NCBI GenBank assembly: GCA_048883105.1
Contig: JBHLQY010000027.1
Coordinates: 1-27,423, forward strand
Source of the DNA: LW40-45 sp048883105
GTDB lineage: Archaea; Asgardarchaeota; Lokiarchaeia; Sigyniarchaeales; SOKP01
Length of the DNA stretch: 27,423 bases
Direction of reading: 5' to 3'
This document shows positions 8,472 through 15,275 of the stretch, piece after piece. Numbering within the stretch: the stretch's first letter is position 1; every line of letters begins with the position of its first letter. The notes under the pieces are model-generated. The model did not search any database. It was not told where the DNA came from and saw only the letters and a list, made by a program, of their open reading frames with translations. Made by a program: the position numbers and the translations under genes.

Positions 8472-9482
8472 ATGGAAAATAATAATTTAGCTTTAAATTT
8501 GGAGGAAATAGAAAAAAAATATCCTGAAAATCCGTTAGATTTCTTTAGAGGAAAAAAAATATGCTTATTCAAAGCATGTTTAGAGAAATATTTTCCAGGT
8601 GTGCGATTTGGAATTCAGGATTTATTAGAAGAATTAGGATTGGATGTTTTAACATGTAAAAGTCAATCGTGTTGTTCAGGGACTTTTTTTCAAAGGAATT
8701 TGATCACAAGAGCCCAATTTGCAGCTATTAACGAGAGGAACCTTAATGAAATTAATCATCAAGCGGATTTTCTTTTAGTAAGTTGCAATGGTTGTTATAA
8801 CTCTCTCTTAAGAGGGAGAGATTTTTTAAAAGATCCAAAAGTTAGGAAAAAAACGCAAGACATTTTAAATGGAGTGAAGACGAAAATGGGTAGTGAAAAA
8901 TATCCTGGACAATACGATATTTTAGAAAATCCAAAATTACGAATAATTCATGACTTAGATTTTCTTTATTTAATTAGGAAAGATATTGTTAATGCGTTAA
9001 AATTTGATTTGAAGCATATTAAAGTTGCTGTCCATTATGGATGCCATTATTTAAATCTGGACCGAGACAAAGACACAAACACTTATTTAAAAGATAAAAC
9101 TAAATTAGATGAGCTCATCCGTCTTTTTGGAGGTGTTCCCATCGATTACCAAGAAAGAGAATCATGCTGTGGATGGGGAGCCAGTCAAATAGTGCTCAAT
9201 CCCGAAAAAGCCTTAAAAATAACTTATAAAAAGCTAAAAAGTGCCGAGAATGTTAATGCGTGTTTTATTTTAATGCCATGTCCTACTTGTTTATATACTT
9301 TAAGTAAGCCAGAATTCCGAGAGAAAATGTATAAAATGTTTGATGATAAATTAGAAATAGCCACAATTCATTTAAACGAGTTAATAGCAATATTAAGAGG
9401 ATGTGAAGAAGAGCGATGCATTACATTAAGAAGGAAATCTCCTCGGTTTGATCTTATTTATTCTACAATTACTCAAGAGTAA
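8472..9482 (+). CDS. hdrB: Heterodisulfide reductase subunit B (HdrB)
   Basis: This 336-residue protein has two complete CCG domains. The first uses C31 or C36, C67-C68, and C105-x2-C108. The second uses C191 (HYGCHY), C232-C233-G, and C270-x2-C273 (MPCPTC). In HdrB these bind the two noncubane [4Fe-4S] clusters at which the disulfide (CoM-S-S-CoB in methanogens) is cleaved. All ligand positions are present, so the subunit should be active. The natural disulfide here is unknown because no methanogenesis gene is in view. It forms an operon with hdrC. The flavin subunit HdrA is some 13 kb away at 22123-24516. An N-terminal extension of about 25 residues precedes the first CCG element. Confidence 0.9.
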   Translation: MENNNLALNLEEIEKKYPENPLDFFRGKKICLFKACLEKYFPGVRFGIQDLLEELGLDVLTCKSQSCCSGTFFQRNLITRAQFAAINERNLNEINHQADFLLVSCNGCYNSLLRGRDFLKDPKVRKKTQDILNGVKTKMGSEKYPGQYDILENPKLRIIHDLDFLYLIRKDIVNALKFDLKHIKVAVHYGCHYLNLDRDKDTNTYLKDKTKLDELIRLFGGVPIDYQERESCCGWGASQIVLNPEKALKITYKKLKSAENVNACFILMPCPTCLYTLSKPEFREKMYKMFDDKLEIATIHLNELIAILRGCEEERCITLRRKSPRFDLIYSTITQE

Positions 9483-9556
9483 AATTTTGGATTAAATTAT
9501 TATAATTCTCTTTTTAAAAAGCAAGTTCAGCATAAACTTATAGTAAAATAATTTTA

Positions 9557-9952
9557 TTAATCTTCTTCAATTGCGAAGCGTGGACAACTGTCCACACACA
9601 AAAGGCATGCAATACATTTTTCTTCGGTGTATTCTAATCGTTGCTCATCGTTCATATATAACGCATCAGTAGGGCATAAGGAAACACAAGCGCCACAATC
9701 TATGCATTTTTCGAAATCTAACTTAACTCTACCTTTTTTATTTATAATTGCATTGTTTTCTTCAAGGGCCTCTGCAATAATTTCTATTTTATCGTCAGGT
9801 ACGTCCAATAATAAAGTTACACCACTTGAAATCAAGGAAAACTTTAGGATATTGAAACTTATATCGTGTTTCAAAATATCGTTAATAATTTTAGAGTAGT
9901 CATCTATTTCTTTTATTAGTTCCAGTGGCAAGGTAACATTGATTACAGTCAT
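9557..9952 (-). CDS. NIL-domain 2x[4Fe-4S] ferredoxin (homocysteine biosynthesis partner)
   Basis: This 131-residue protein has residues 1-75 forming a NIL domain (ACT-like fold first described in methionine ABC transporters). A dicluster ferredoxin follows, with C83-x2-C86-x2-C89-x3-C93-P and C113-x2-C116-x2-C119-x3-C123-P. It starts three bases after the HcyBio-CBS stop, the same pairing as MA1821-MA1822 in Methanosarcina acetivorans. There the ferredoxin partner supports reductive sulfur transfer to aspartate semialdehyde, giving homocysteine. Here it would supply electrons to reduce the persulfide or disulfide on the partner enzyme. The NIL domain may sense a sulfur amino acid. It converges with hdrB across about 75 nt. 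Confidence 0.9.
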   Translation of the reverse strand: MTVINVTLPLELIKEIDDYSKIINDILKHDISFNILKFSLISSGVTLLLDVPDDKIEIIAEALEENNAIINKKGRVKLDFEKCIDCGACVSLCPTDALYMNDEQRLEYTEEKCIACLLCVDSCPRFAIEED

Positions 9953-9955
9953 TTT

Positions 9956-11428
9956 TTACATTAATTCCTCCGACGTTATAATTCCTATTACCTTTTTATT
10001 ATCGTCTATAACTGGCAGAGCTGAGATATTATTATTTCTCATTTTTCTAGCTGCAACATCAAGAGGATCGTTATCAGCTGCTGTGATTACTCGCTTTGTA
10101 ATTATTTCTTTTAATTCTTCCTTGTTTTCTGCCAATGCTTTAGTAATATCAAAACTAGTAACTATTCCTTGTAAAATATTTGCTCGATTAGTTATTACTA
10201 TGTGATTCGTATTACTTTCAATAATTTTTTTGGCAACTATTTTAATATCGCAATCATCATAACAGATTTCCGCCTTCTTTTTTAAATCCTTTACGAACTT
10301 TAATTCTGAAATTTGTTTCAATGGTTTAAAAATAGTTTCTGTAGATAATGTTTCAGCTGGAGGATTTAATAAAAATTTTCCATCTTGTATCCATTTTTTA
10401 AGAGTTTCAGCAATTTTTCTCGCATAGAAGAATGATGATAAAGAAGAGCATTTTATATTTTTTCCATTGATTTCAACAAATCCACTTTTTAATTCTTTAT
10501 AGCTTACTTGTCGTAGTTTTGGTCTATCTCTTCTTGGCACTCCATAATCTATAACATCAGTTAAAACTTCATCATCACTAATAGCAGTTTTCTTTGCTAA
10601 TCCTTCGTTTAAAATAGGAATTGGAATCCCCACCCCAATGAATATAGAAGTGCCATATTTTGTATATGTCACACCTCTTAAATATTCTGGAGACATTTGC
10701 TTTAAATCTCCTTTAAGGAATAAGGTTCCAAATCTATTTGTAGGACTATGTTGTGTACCCTCTCCAATAATATATCCAATTCCTCCACCTAGAAATATTC
10801 TTGTACCGATTCCTATTGTCTCATAATCTGGATCATTACTTAAAGGACTTAAGGATCCAGCCCCCGCAAAATGAGCATTTCCAAAACGTGGTAATAATTT
10901 ACCCATATAAGTATATAAGGTTCTATCTGAACTATTTACCGCACAAACATATCGTTGATAAGCATTTCTTGGATTACATAAAATTGCTTGGTTTATATCA
11001 TCGATTGTAAACTCTGTATCAACTTCTGCGAGAGGATAACAATCAGTAGTATATGAGTTTCCTCGAAGTCTAATTGGCTTCCCTGCAACAAGATCTTCGA
11101 TTACATGACCACCACCGTATTCAAAGGGTCTGACATCAGCCATTCTTGTACAGCCTATATAACAGTCTACAGCAGCATTTCCATGATACGCATGGACATC
11201 ATTTAACCAGAGATGTTCAAACTTTATAGGAGGATCTGTGTGTCCAAAATTTAAAAAAGCACCACTTGAACACATTGGTCCAAAAGTACCAGTTGTGACT
11301 ATATCTATTTCTTCAGCCGCAATTTTAGTACCTTTTTCTTCAACAATTTTTACCATTTCTTCGGCTGTAACTACCACAGCATTGCCATTTTTAATTTTTT
11401 CATTAATTTCAGCATAAGTCTTTGTCAA
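9956..11428 (-). CDS. Homocysteine biosynthesis protein (HcyBio/DUF39) with CBS pair
   Basis: This protein has 490 residues. The HcyBio (DUF39) domain covers 1 to about 345 and has glycine-rich blocks (EYGGGHVIEDLVAG, IFLGGGIGYIIGEG). A CBS-domain pair covers about 370-490 (ITNRANILQGIVTSFDI; ALPVIDDNKKVIGIIT). In methanogens this family is the L-aspartate-semialdehyde sulfurtransferase, converting aspartate semialdehyde and sulfide to homocysteine. The two cysteines I recall as important in MA1821 (about positions 54 and 131) fall here at C53 (GPMCSSGA) and C130 (YTTDCYPL). C89 and C93 (VDCYIGC) lie between them. It leads the operon with the NIL-ferredoxin and diverges from an HTH-CBS gene over a 113-nt promoter region. 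The CBS pair may bind an adenosyl ligand as feedback signal. Confidence 0.9.
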   Translation of the reverse strand: MTKTYAEINEKIKNGNAVVVTAEEMVKIVEEKGTKIAAEEIDIVTTGTFGPMCSSGAFLNFGHTDPPIKFEHLWLNDVHAYHGNAAVDCYIGCTRMADVRPFEYGGGHVIEDLVAGKPIRLRGNSYTTDCYPLAEVDTEFTIDDINQAILCNPRNAYQRYVCAVNSSDRTLYTYMGKLLPRFGNAHFAGAGSLSPLSNDPDYETIGIGTRIFLGGGIGYIIGEGTQHSPTNRFGTLFLKGDLKQMSPEYLRGVTYTKYGTSIFIGVGIPIPILNEGLAKKTAISDDEVLTDVIDYGVPRRDRPKLRQVSYKELKSGFVEINGKNIKCSSLSSFFYARKIAETLKKWIQDGKFLLNPPAETLSTETIFKPLKQISELKFVKDLKKKAEICYDDCDIKIVAKKIIESNTNHIVITNRANILQGIVTSFDITKALAENKEELKEIITKRVITAADNDPLDVAARKMRNNNISALPVIDDNKKVIGIITSEELM

Positions 11429-11541
11429 ATTATCACCAATTAGTAGAATTAATTTTCATTAATATTTATAAGGGTATATTGTTTATAAATAATTAAGTGC
11501 AAAATATGTTGCATATGGATAGATTATAATTTAGATGGATA
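11429..11541. promoter_or_regulatory. Divergent promoter: HcyBio operon (-) and HTH-CBS regulator (+)
   Basis: The 113-nt gap holds an inverted repeat ATTTATAA (11464-11471) and TTATAAAT (11483-11490) with an 11-nt spacer. Each arm reads as an archaeal TATA box for the gene it faces. The expected start sites about 25 nt away are near 11440 for the minus gene, leaving a very short leader, and near 11515 for the plus gene. The arrangement is seen directly; promoter activity is inferred. Confidence 0.5.
11498..11513. promoter_or_regulatory. Candidate operator palindrome for the HTH-CBS protein
   Basis: The 16-bp site TGCAAAATATGTTGCA is palindromic at 14 of 16 positions (TGCAA/TTGCA arms around ATAT). 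It sits just upstream of the predicted plus-strand start site and about 30 nt before the HTH-CBS ATG. Occupancy there would block that promoter, as expected for autoregulation. Its pairing with this regulator is inferred from position only. Confidence 0.4.
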
Positions 11542-12102
11542 ATGCCAATTCTACCTGAATTAAAGGAATTAAAAGATTTGAGAAAAGACTTACATATAAG
11601 CCAAAAATATATTGAGAAGATTCTAAATATACCTCAAGCAACTATATCCAGAATTGAAAATGGCATCGGTAATCCTTCATATATTACAGTAAAAAAGATC
11701 TTTAATTTTTTAGAAAATGAAAAGTTGAGAAGGGAGAAGTCCGACAAAAAAGCAAAAGATATAATGACTGACATAATAATATGGGTTGAACCTAAAACTA
11801 CAGTTAAAGATACAGTTGAGTTAATGACAAGACATAACGTATCCCAAATACCTATTTTAGAAGAGAATAAGAATATTGGAAGTATAACTGCAAAAAAAAT
11901 CCAAAAAGAAATTATAGATAATCCAACTTTAATTAATGCTGAAGTCATAATAATTAAGGAACTCCCTTTTCCGGAAATTGAAGTAAGTTGGGACATTAAA
12001 GCAATTTCAAACTTACTGATTATTTATCCAGCAGTATTAGTAAAAAAAAATAATAAATATCTTGGAATCATTACAGATGCAGACTTATTGAAAATATCTT
12101 AA
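11542..12102 (+). CDS. XRE-type HTH plus CBS-pair transcriptional regulator
   Basis: This 186-residue protein has residues 9-60 forming an XRE-family helix-turn-helix (LRKDLHISQKYIEKILNI, PQATISRIENGIGNPSYITV, KKIFNFLE). A CBS-domain pair follows at about 73-185 (AKDIMTDIIIWVEPKTTVKD; LGIITDADLL). This HTH-CBS combination is mainly archaeal. The CBS pair is expected to bind a small ligand, often adenosyl, and to alter DNA binding. The gene diverges from the HcyBio operon, whose enzyme also ends in a CBS pair, so both may answer the same signal, S-adenosylmethionine being one candidate. A palindromic site lies in the shared promoter. The ATG at 11542 is the first in-frame start that keeps the HTH complete. 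Confidence 0.87.
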   Translation: MPILPELKELKDLRKDLHISQKYIEKILNIPQATISRIENGIGNPSYITVKKIFNFLENEKLRREKSDKKAKDIMTDIIIWVEPKTTVKDTVELMTRHNVSQIPILEENKNIGSITAKKIQKEIIDNPTLINAEVIIIKELPFPEIEVSWDIKAISNLLIIYPAVLVKKNNKYLGIITDADLLKIS

Positions 12103-12123
12103 AAAATTAGATTTTTAAATCTC

Positions 12124-12525
12124 TTATTTTGCCTTTCTTTTGTTAAAATCGTCTGGATTTCCTCCAGCATCAAGATATTCAGCATATTTCCTTAAACATT
12201 CAATAAACATATCTGCTGCAATGCCAAGAACCATTTCCTGATCATCTTGTTCAAATTCAGACCAAAGCGTGGTCTCAACAACATCTCCCTTAGGATTAAG
12301 TATATAACCAAGTGCTGTTATAGGACTTCCTTCTTGTTTTGCCGATAATTTCTCATTTGGTACTGTTTCCACTCGTGTAGAGTATACATCCCCTACTGTA
12401 GATTTAAATAAATATTTACCTTCACCAAGTTTTTCTACTTTTTTGACTACTAAATTCCATTTTGCATAATTTTCATCGTCATCAATAATTTTAAAAATAG
12501 TTTCAGCAGATGCTTTAATATCCAT
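12124..12525 (-). CDS. SRPBCC (START/Bet v 1-like) small-molecule binding protein
   Basis: The listed ATG at 12525 gives 133 residues. The sequence matches the helix-grip SRPBCC pattern: DIKASAETIFKIIDDDENYAKWN at the front is the end of strand 1 plus the first helix. Strands follow, and a long C-terminal helix (about 98-118) is followed by a short tail. Such proteins bind hydrophobic ligands, and some act as cyclases or hydrolases. From this ATG most of strand 1 is missing. The frame extends upstream to an ATT at 12544-12546, giving a start (M)PKIERK that completes the strand, and a strong Shine-Dalgarno sits just before it (12563-12554). I think the ATT is the likelier start. The ligand is unknown. 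It converges with the HTH-CBS gene. Confidence 0.8.
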   Translation of the reverse strand: MDIKASAETIFKIIDDDENYAKWNLVVKKVEKLGEGKYLFKSTVGDVYSTRVETVPNEKLSAKQEGSPITALGYILNPKGDVVETTLWSEFEQDDQEMVLGIAADMFIECLRKYAEYLDAGGNPDDFNKRKAK

Positions 12526-12553
12526 TTTTCTTTCAATTTTTGGAATTTCTAAA

Positions 12554-12563
12554 TCAACTCCTT
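12554..12563 (-). promoter_or_regulatory. Shine-Dalgarno that argues for an ATT start of the SRPBCC gene
   Basis: On the minus strand AAGGAGTTGATT lies five bases from this run's end to the ATT at 12546. It matches the extended archaeal site GGAGGTGATC at 8 of 10 bases. The in-frame ATG is 21 nt farther, too far for this site. An in-frame TAA lies just upstream, overlapping the site's first bases. Confidence 0.55.
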
Positions 12564-12773
12564 AATTTTTTATTATTTTTAAGAATTTTATTGTGTTTCA
12601 TTACTTTAAAGTTTTATAATATAAGTAAAAATATATAGAGTTATTTGATGAGAATAAGAAATTTTTATTTTATCTTATATTCTGGATTAGTTACAAGGTT
12701 ATTTAAAAGCAATAATTTCTAGTGTTTTTTATTCAAACTAAAAATCTTTATTAAAATAGAAATTTTAATAGGT

Positions 12774-13727
12774 GTGAAAAAGTATTCTAAAGACAAATTA
12801 TTAAATGCTTCTGATTCAACCCGTAGTTCAATTGCAATTATTTTATTAATATTAACAACAATACTCTGGGGCTCTACCTTTATAATTACGAAAAATATAA
12901 TTCAAGAGATCCCTATTTTCTTATATCTTGGCTTGAGATTTCTCATTGCTCTTATAGGCTTTGCTCCCTTTTTTCCCCGTCTAAAGAATATAAATAAAAA
13001 AATAATTTTTTTTGGAATTGTTGTTGGGTTATTATATTTTTTTGGGATGGTCTTTCAAACATATGGCCTTCAAACAACCTCAGCAGGAAAAGCAGGCTTT
13101 ATTACGGGATTAAATGCTGTTATAGTTCCATTTTTAGCATGGATATTCTTTAAAAAACCAATCAACAAAAGAATATGGATCGCAGTCCCTCTATCAGTAT
13201 TAGGTTTAGCTTTGTTAATGTTGGAAGGTGTAAGTGGTGTAATGATTGGTGATTTCCTTGTTTTAATCTGTGCTTTCTTTTTTGCTCTTTTTATTATATT
13301 TAATGATAAATATGTAAGGCTTGTTGATGTATATCTATATACAATTATTCAATTAATTGTAATTACTTTACTCTGTTTTCTTTTTTCCCTCCTCATAAAT
13401 GAGTATAAGTCATATGATTTAATGTCAGCAAAATTAGATTTTTTGCTTATAATGTTGTATATGGGTTTTGTTGTATCGACGTTAACGTTTTTCTTTCAAA
13501 ATTGGAGCCAAAAATATCAAGATCCATCTAAAACAGCTATTATTTTTACTCTTGAACCGGTTTTTGCGGTGCTTTTCGCAAGCTTCTTAATTGGGAGTGA
13601 AGTATTATCATTGCAGAGTTGGATTGGATGTGGTTTGATTTTTTTTGCAATTCTTATAACAGTTTTAAAGTCAGGAGAAAAAACAATATTCTCAGATGAA
13701 AATAAATTACAATATCAAATGACATAA
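12774..13727 (+). CDS. EamA-family (DMT superfamily) transporter
   Basis: This 317-residue protein has about ten hydrophobic segments in two EamA repeats (about 18-150 and 158-300). The first helix carries the typical LWGSTFIITK (31-40), the fourth SAGKAGFITGLNAVIVP (103-119), and the second repeat ends with LEPVFAVLFA. These drug/metabolite-type permeases export or import amino acids, nucleobases or related metabolites; the substrate cannot be read from sequence. The start is GTG at 12774, since the next Met is deep in the protein and the first helix is complete only from here. It diverges from the SRPBCC gene across about 230 nt. The tail after the last helix is short and polar. Confidence 0.9.
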   Translation: MKKYSKDKLLNASDSTRSSIAIILLILTTILWGSTFIITKNIIQEIPIFLYLGLRFLIALIGFAPFFPRLKNINKKIIFFGIVVGLLYFFGMVFQTYGLQTTSAGKAGFITGLNAVIVPFLAWIFFKKPINKRIWIAVPLSVLGLALLMLEGVSGVMIGDFLVLICAFFFALFIIFNDKYVRLVDVYLYTIIQLIVITLLCFLFSLLINEYKSYDLMSAKLDFLLIMLYMGFVVSTLTFFFQNWSQKYQDPSKTAIIFTLEPVFAVLFASFLIGSEVLSLQSWIGCGLIFFAILITVLKSGEKTIFSDENKLQYQMT

Positions 13728-13834
13728 TAAGTTCAGAATAATCACATTTAAATAAGTGGAATACTATTTAATAACTATCATACTATCATACATATCATAT
13801 TGTTAAAAATATTTTTTTTATCGGATGACTTGTT

Positions 13835-13948
13835 ATGTGTTATTACACGAATTATTGTAGGAAAGAAGATCTATTAAAAGAAAAAACAAAGTTAGACGAA
13901 GTTCCTTTAGAAGAAGTAGTTCCTGAACTTGAAACTCCAGAAAAATAA
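13835..13948 (+). CDS. Very small acidic protein with Cys pair (37 aa)
   Basis: An open frame of 37 codons begins ATG 13835 and stops TAA 13946-13948. A Shine-Dalgarno-like GGATGA lies at 13823-13828, six bases before the ATG, close in form to the site ahead of the 14444 gene. The peptide opens MCYYTNYC (C2 and C8), then has a Lys/Glu-rich helix and an acidic, proline-spaced tail (VPLEEVVPELETPEK). It has no membrane segment. A run of ten T follows within 35 nt and could end the transcript. I know no family for it. The ribosome site, codon use and following T-run favour a real gene, but the length makes this uncertain. Confidence 0.4.
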   Translation: MCYYTNYCRKEDLLKEKTKLDEVPLEEVVPELETPEK

Positions 13949-13971
13949 TTAAAACTTTATTTTTTTAATTC

Positions 13972-13981
13972 TTTTTTTTTT
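13972..13981 (+). terminator. T10 run after the 37-aa gene
   Basis: An uninterrupted run of ten T on the coding strand lies 24 nt after the stop of the 37-codon gene, and another seven-T run lies just before it. Archaeal RNA polymerase can terminate on such T-tracts without a hairpin. Confidence 0.35.
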
Positions 13982-14015
13982 AATTGCTAATTTATAAGGA
14001 GAATCGAAAATATAA

Positions 14016-14107
14016 ATGTAAATTATCATTAACCAAAAATTTATATTTACATATTTTTTTTTATATTAATAATTAGACACATATTTACCCAAATAGTTCG
14101 TGTCTAA
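14016..14107. repeat. Two inverted repeats in the leader of the 54-aa zinc-ribbon gene
   Basis: ATGTAAAT (14016-14023) pairs with ATTTACAT (14045-14052) over a 21-nt loop. TTAGACAC (14073-14080) pairs with GTGTCTAA (14100-14107) over a 19-nt loop. Both are perfect 8-bp arms with similar loop lengths. They could be operators or transcript stem-loops ahead of the gene at 14168. The second is less AT-biased and so the stronger signal. Confidence 0.35.
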
Positions 14108-14167
14108 ATAAGAATATAATTATAATTTGAAATAAATTCTAAACAAAATCAGCTTGGGAGAAAAAAG

Positions 14168-14332
14168 ATGGCTACACAAAAATTAAAATCAAAGCCAAGA
14201 ATATATGTTTGTGAAAAATGTGGCAATTCAATGCTCCCGAGAATGCTTGCGGTAAAAAAATCTAAAACTTTTAATTTCACTAGAATTCTTCAGTGTAATG
14301 TCTGTCGTCACTATGTTGAAATAAATAAATAG
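14168..14332 (+). CDS. Small zinc-ribbon protein (54 aa)
   Basis: This frame of 54 codons begins ATG 14168 and stops TAG 14330-14332, with a purine-rich GGGAG at 14157-14161 as ribosome site. It has two CxxC knuckles: C15-x2-C18-G (VCEKCGN) and C43-x2-C46 (LQCNVCRHY), 24 residues apart. That is a classic four-cysteine zinc ribbon about the size of small ribosomal or transcription-linked ribbon proteins. The N-terminus and the loop between the knuckles are basic (KLKSKPR, RMLAVKKSK), which would suit nucleic-acid binding. It is not one of the standard ribosomal ribbons as far as I can tell. A 219-nt leader with two inverted repeats precedes it, unusually long for this window. Confidence 0.75.
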   Translation: MATQKLKSKPRIYVCEKCGNSMLPRMLAVKKSKTFNFTRILQCNVCRHYVEINK

Positions 14333-14443
14333 ATTTAAATACGTTAAAAATCCAAATATAATTTATTTACAAATTTCTTATTAATAAAATGGACTTAATT
14401 AGTAATATTTATAATAATTAAAAATAAATGGGATGAGATCTAA

Positions 14444-15148
14444 ATGCTTTCTATCGAAGGTTGGATTGATGGAATTACAGCCTCCGGAGTTGTATTAATT
14501 GGCTGTATCATTGGATTGTTTTTCATATATAAATCGAGAAAATTGGAAGCTAATCTTCTTTTTTATTTGGGGCTACTTGGTGTATTAGCAGGACTCGCAT
14601 TCCTAGGCGTGTTTCTGGATTTCTTAATAGTTCTTTTAACAGGTAGAAATATGGATACACCATATGGAATAGTTGGTCTTTTAAGTTATATCTGGGTTGC
14701 GCCTCTTATCGTGCTCGCAATACATATTGGTGGTGAACTAATGGCACCTGAAAAAAAATGGTACATTACATCAATATATATTATTCTGATGATTATTTTT
14801 GAAATACTTTTATTTTCAGATATAAGGGGATCTTTTAATTTAACACCTCCAAGTAACCCAGGTGAAGCGTTAATTGATTATAATCTTAAATTAACATCTT
14901 ACGCAGGTTTTTTAATGATTATTTTCATAGCTTCAGTGATAATCTTTTTAGGAATCGGATTTTTGATAAAGGGAATTCAATCAACAGGAGCATTACGAAA
15001 GAAATTTTTATTGTTATCAACAGGCGTTTTTTTATACGCTGTTTTTGGATTTCTTGAATCTTTAACTGAACCTGGTTTTTTATTAATCATTATTCGAGTT
15101 GGTTATATTAGCGGACCATTTTTTATGTATTTTGGCTTGAAGGGTTAA
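14444..15148 (+). CDS. Seven-helix integral membrane protein of unknown function
   Basis: This 234-residue protein has seven hydrophobic segments at about 12-29, 37-66, 75-96, 105-124, 151-177, 186-206 and 211-231. Loops are short and the longest external-type loop (about 126-150) holds SFNLTPPSNPGE. It lacks a retinal-type Lys in the last helix, a kinase domain and a transport motif. Seven-helix sensor modules of this size precede histidine kinases in many prokaryotes, but here the module stands alone. A good Shine-Dalgarno, GGATGAGATC, lies just before the ATG at 14444. It follows the zinc-ribbon gene by 111 nt on the same strand. Its function is unknown. Confidence 0.7.
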   Translation: MLSIEGWIDGITASGVVLIGCIIGLFFIYKSRKLEANLLFYLGLLGVLAGLAFLGVFLDFLIVLLTGRNMDTPYGIVGLLSYIWVAPLIVLAIHIGGELMAPEKKWYITSIYIILMIIFEILLFSDIRGSFNLTPPSNPGEALIDYNLKLTSYAGFLMIIFIASVIIFLGIGFLIKGIQSTGALRKKFLLLSTGVFLYAVFGFLESLTEPGFLLIIIRVGYISGPFFMYFGLKG

Positions 15149-15275
15149 AGTATCAAACTAACAACATCTTTTTATTTTATTCTTTAACTCAAATTTTTTT
15201 TATGCCATGGAACATAATCTTTAAATGAATATTAATTAATTCGATTCAATTATCAAATATTAGCTCTAATTTTCA

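Noticed and set aside
8231..8572. 113-codon minus-strand frame opposite the hdrC/hdrB junction
   Set aside because: Its hydrophobic Phe/Leu-rich translation is the antisense of Lys-rich HdrC tail codons, while the plus-strand genes are certain.
9627..10205. Two plus-strand frames (90 and 88 codons) across the NIL-ferredoxin and HcyBio genes
   Set aside because: They lie wholly opposite two genes with intact conserved motifs, and their translations show no domain.
12648..12722. 24-codon plus-strand frame (MRIRNFYFILYSG...) before the EamA gene
   Set aside because: It is too short, with only a weak ribosome site and no recognisable pattern, and is expected by chance in AT-rich DNA.
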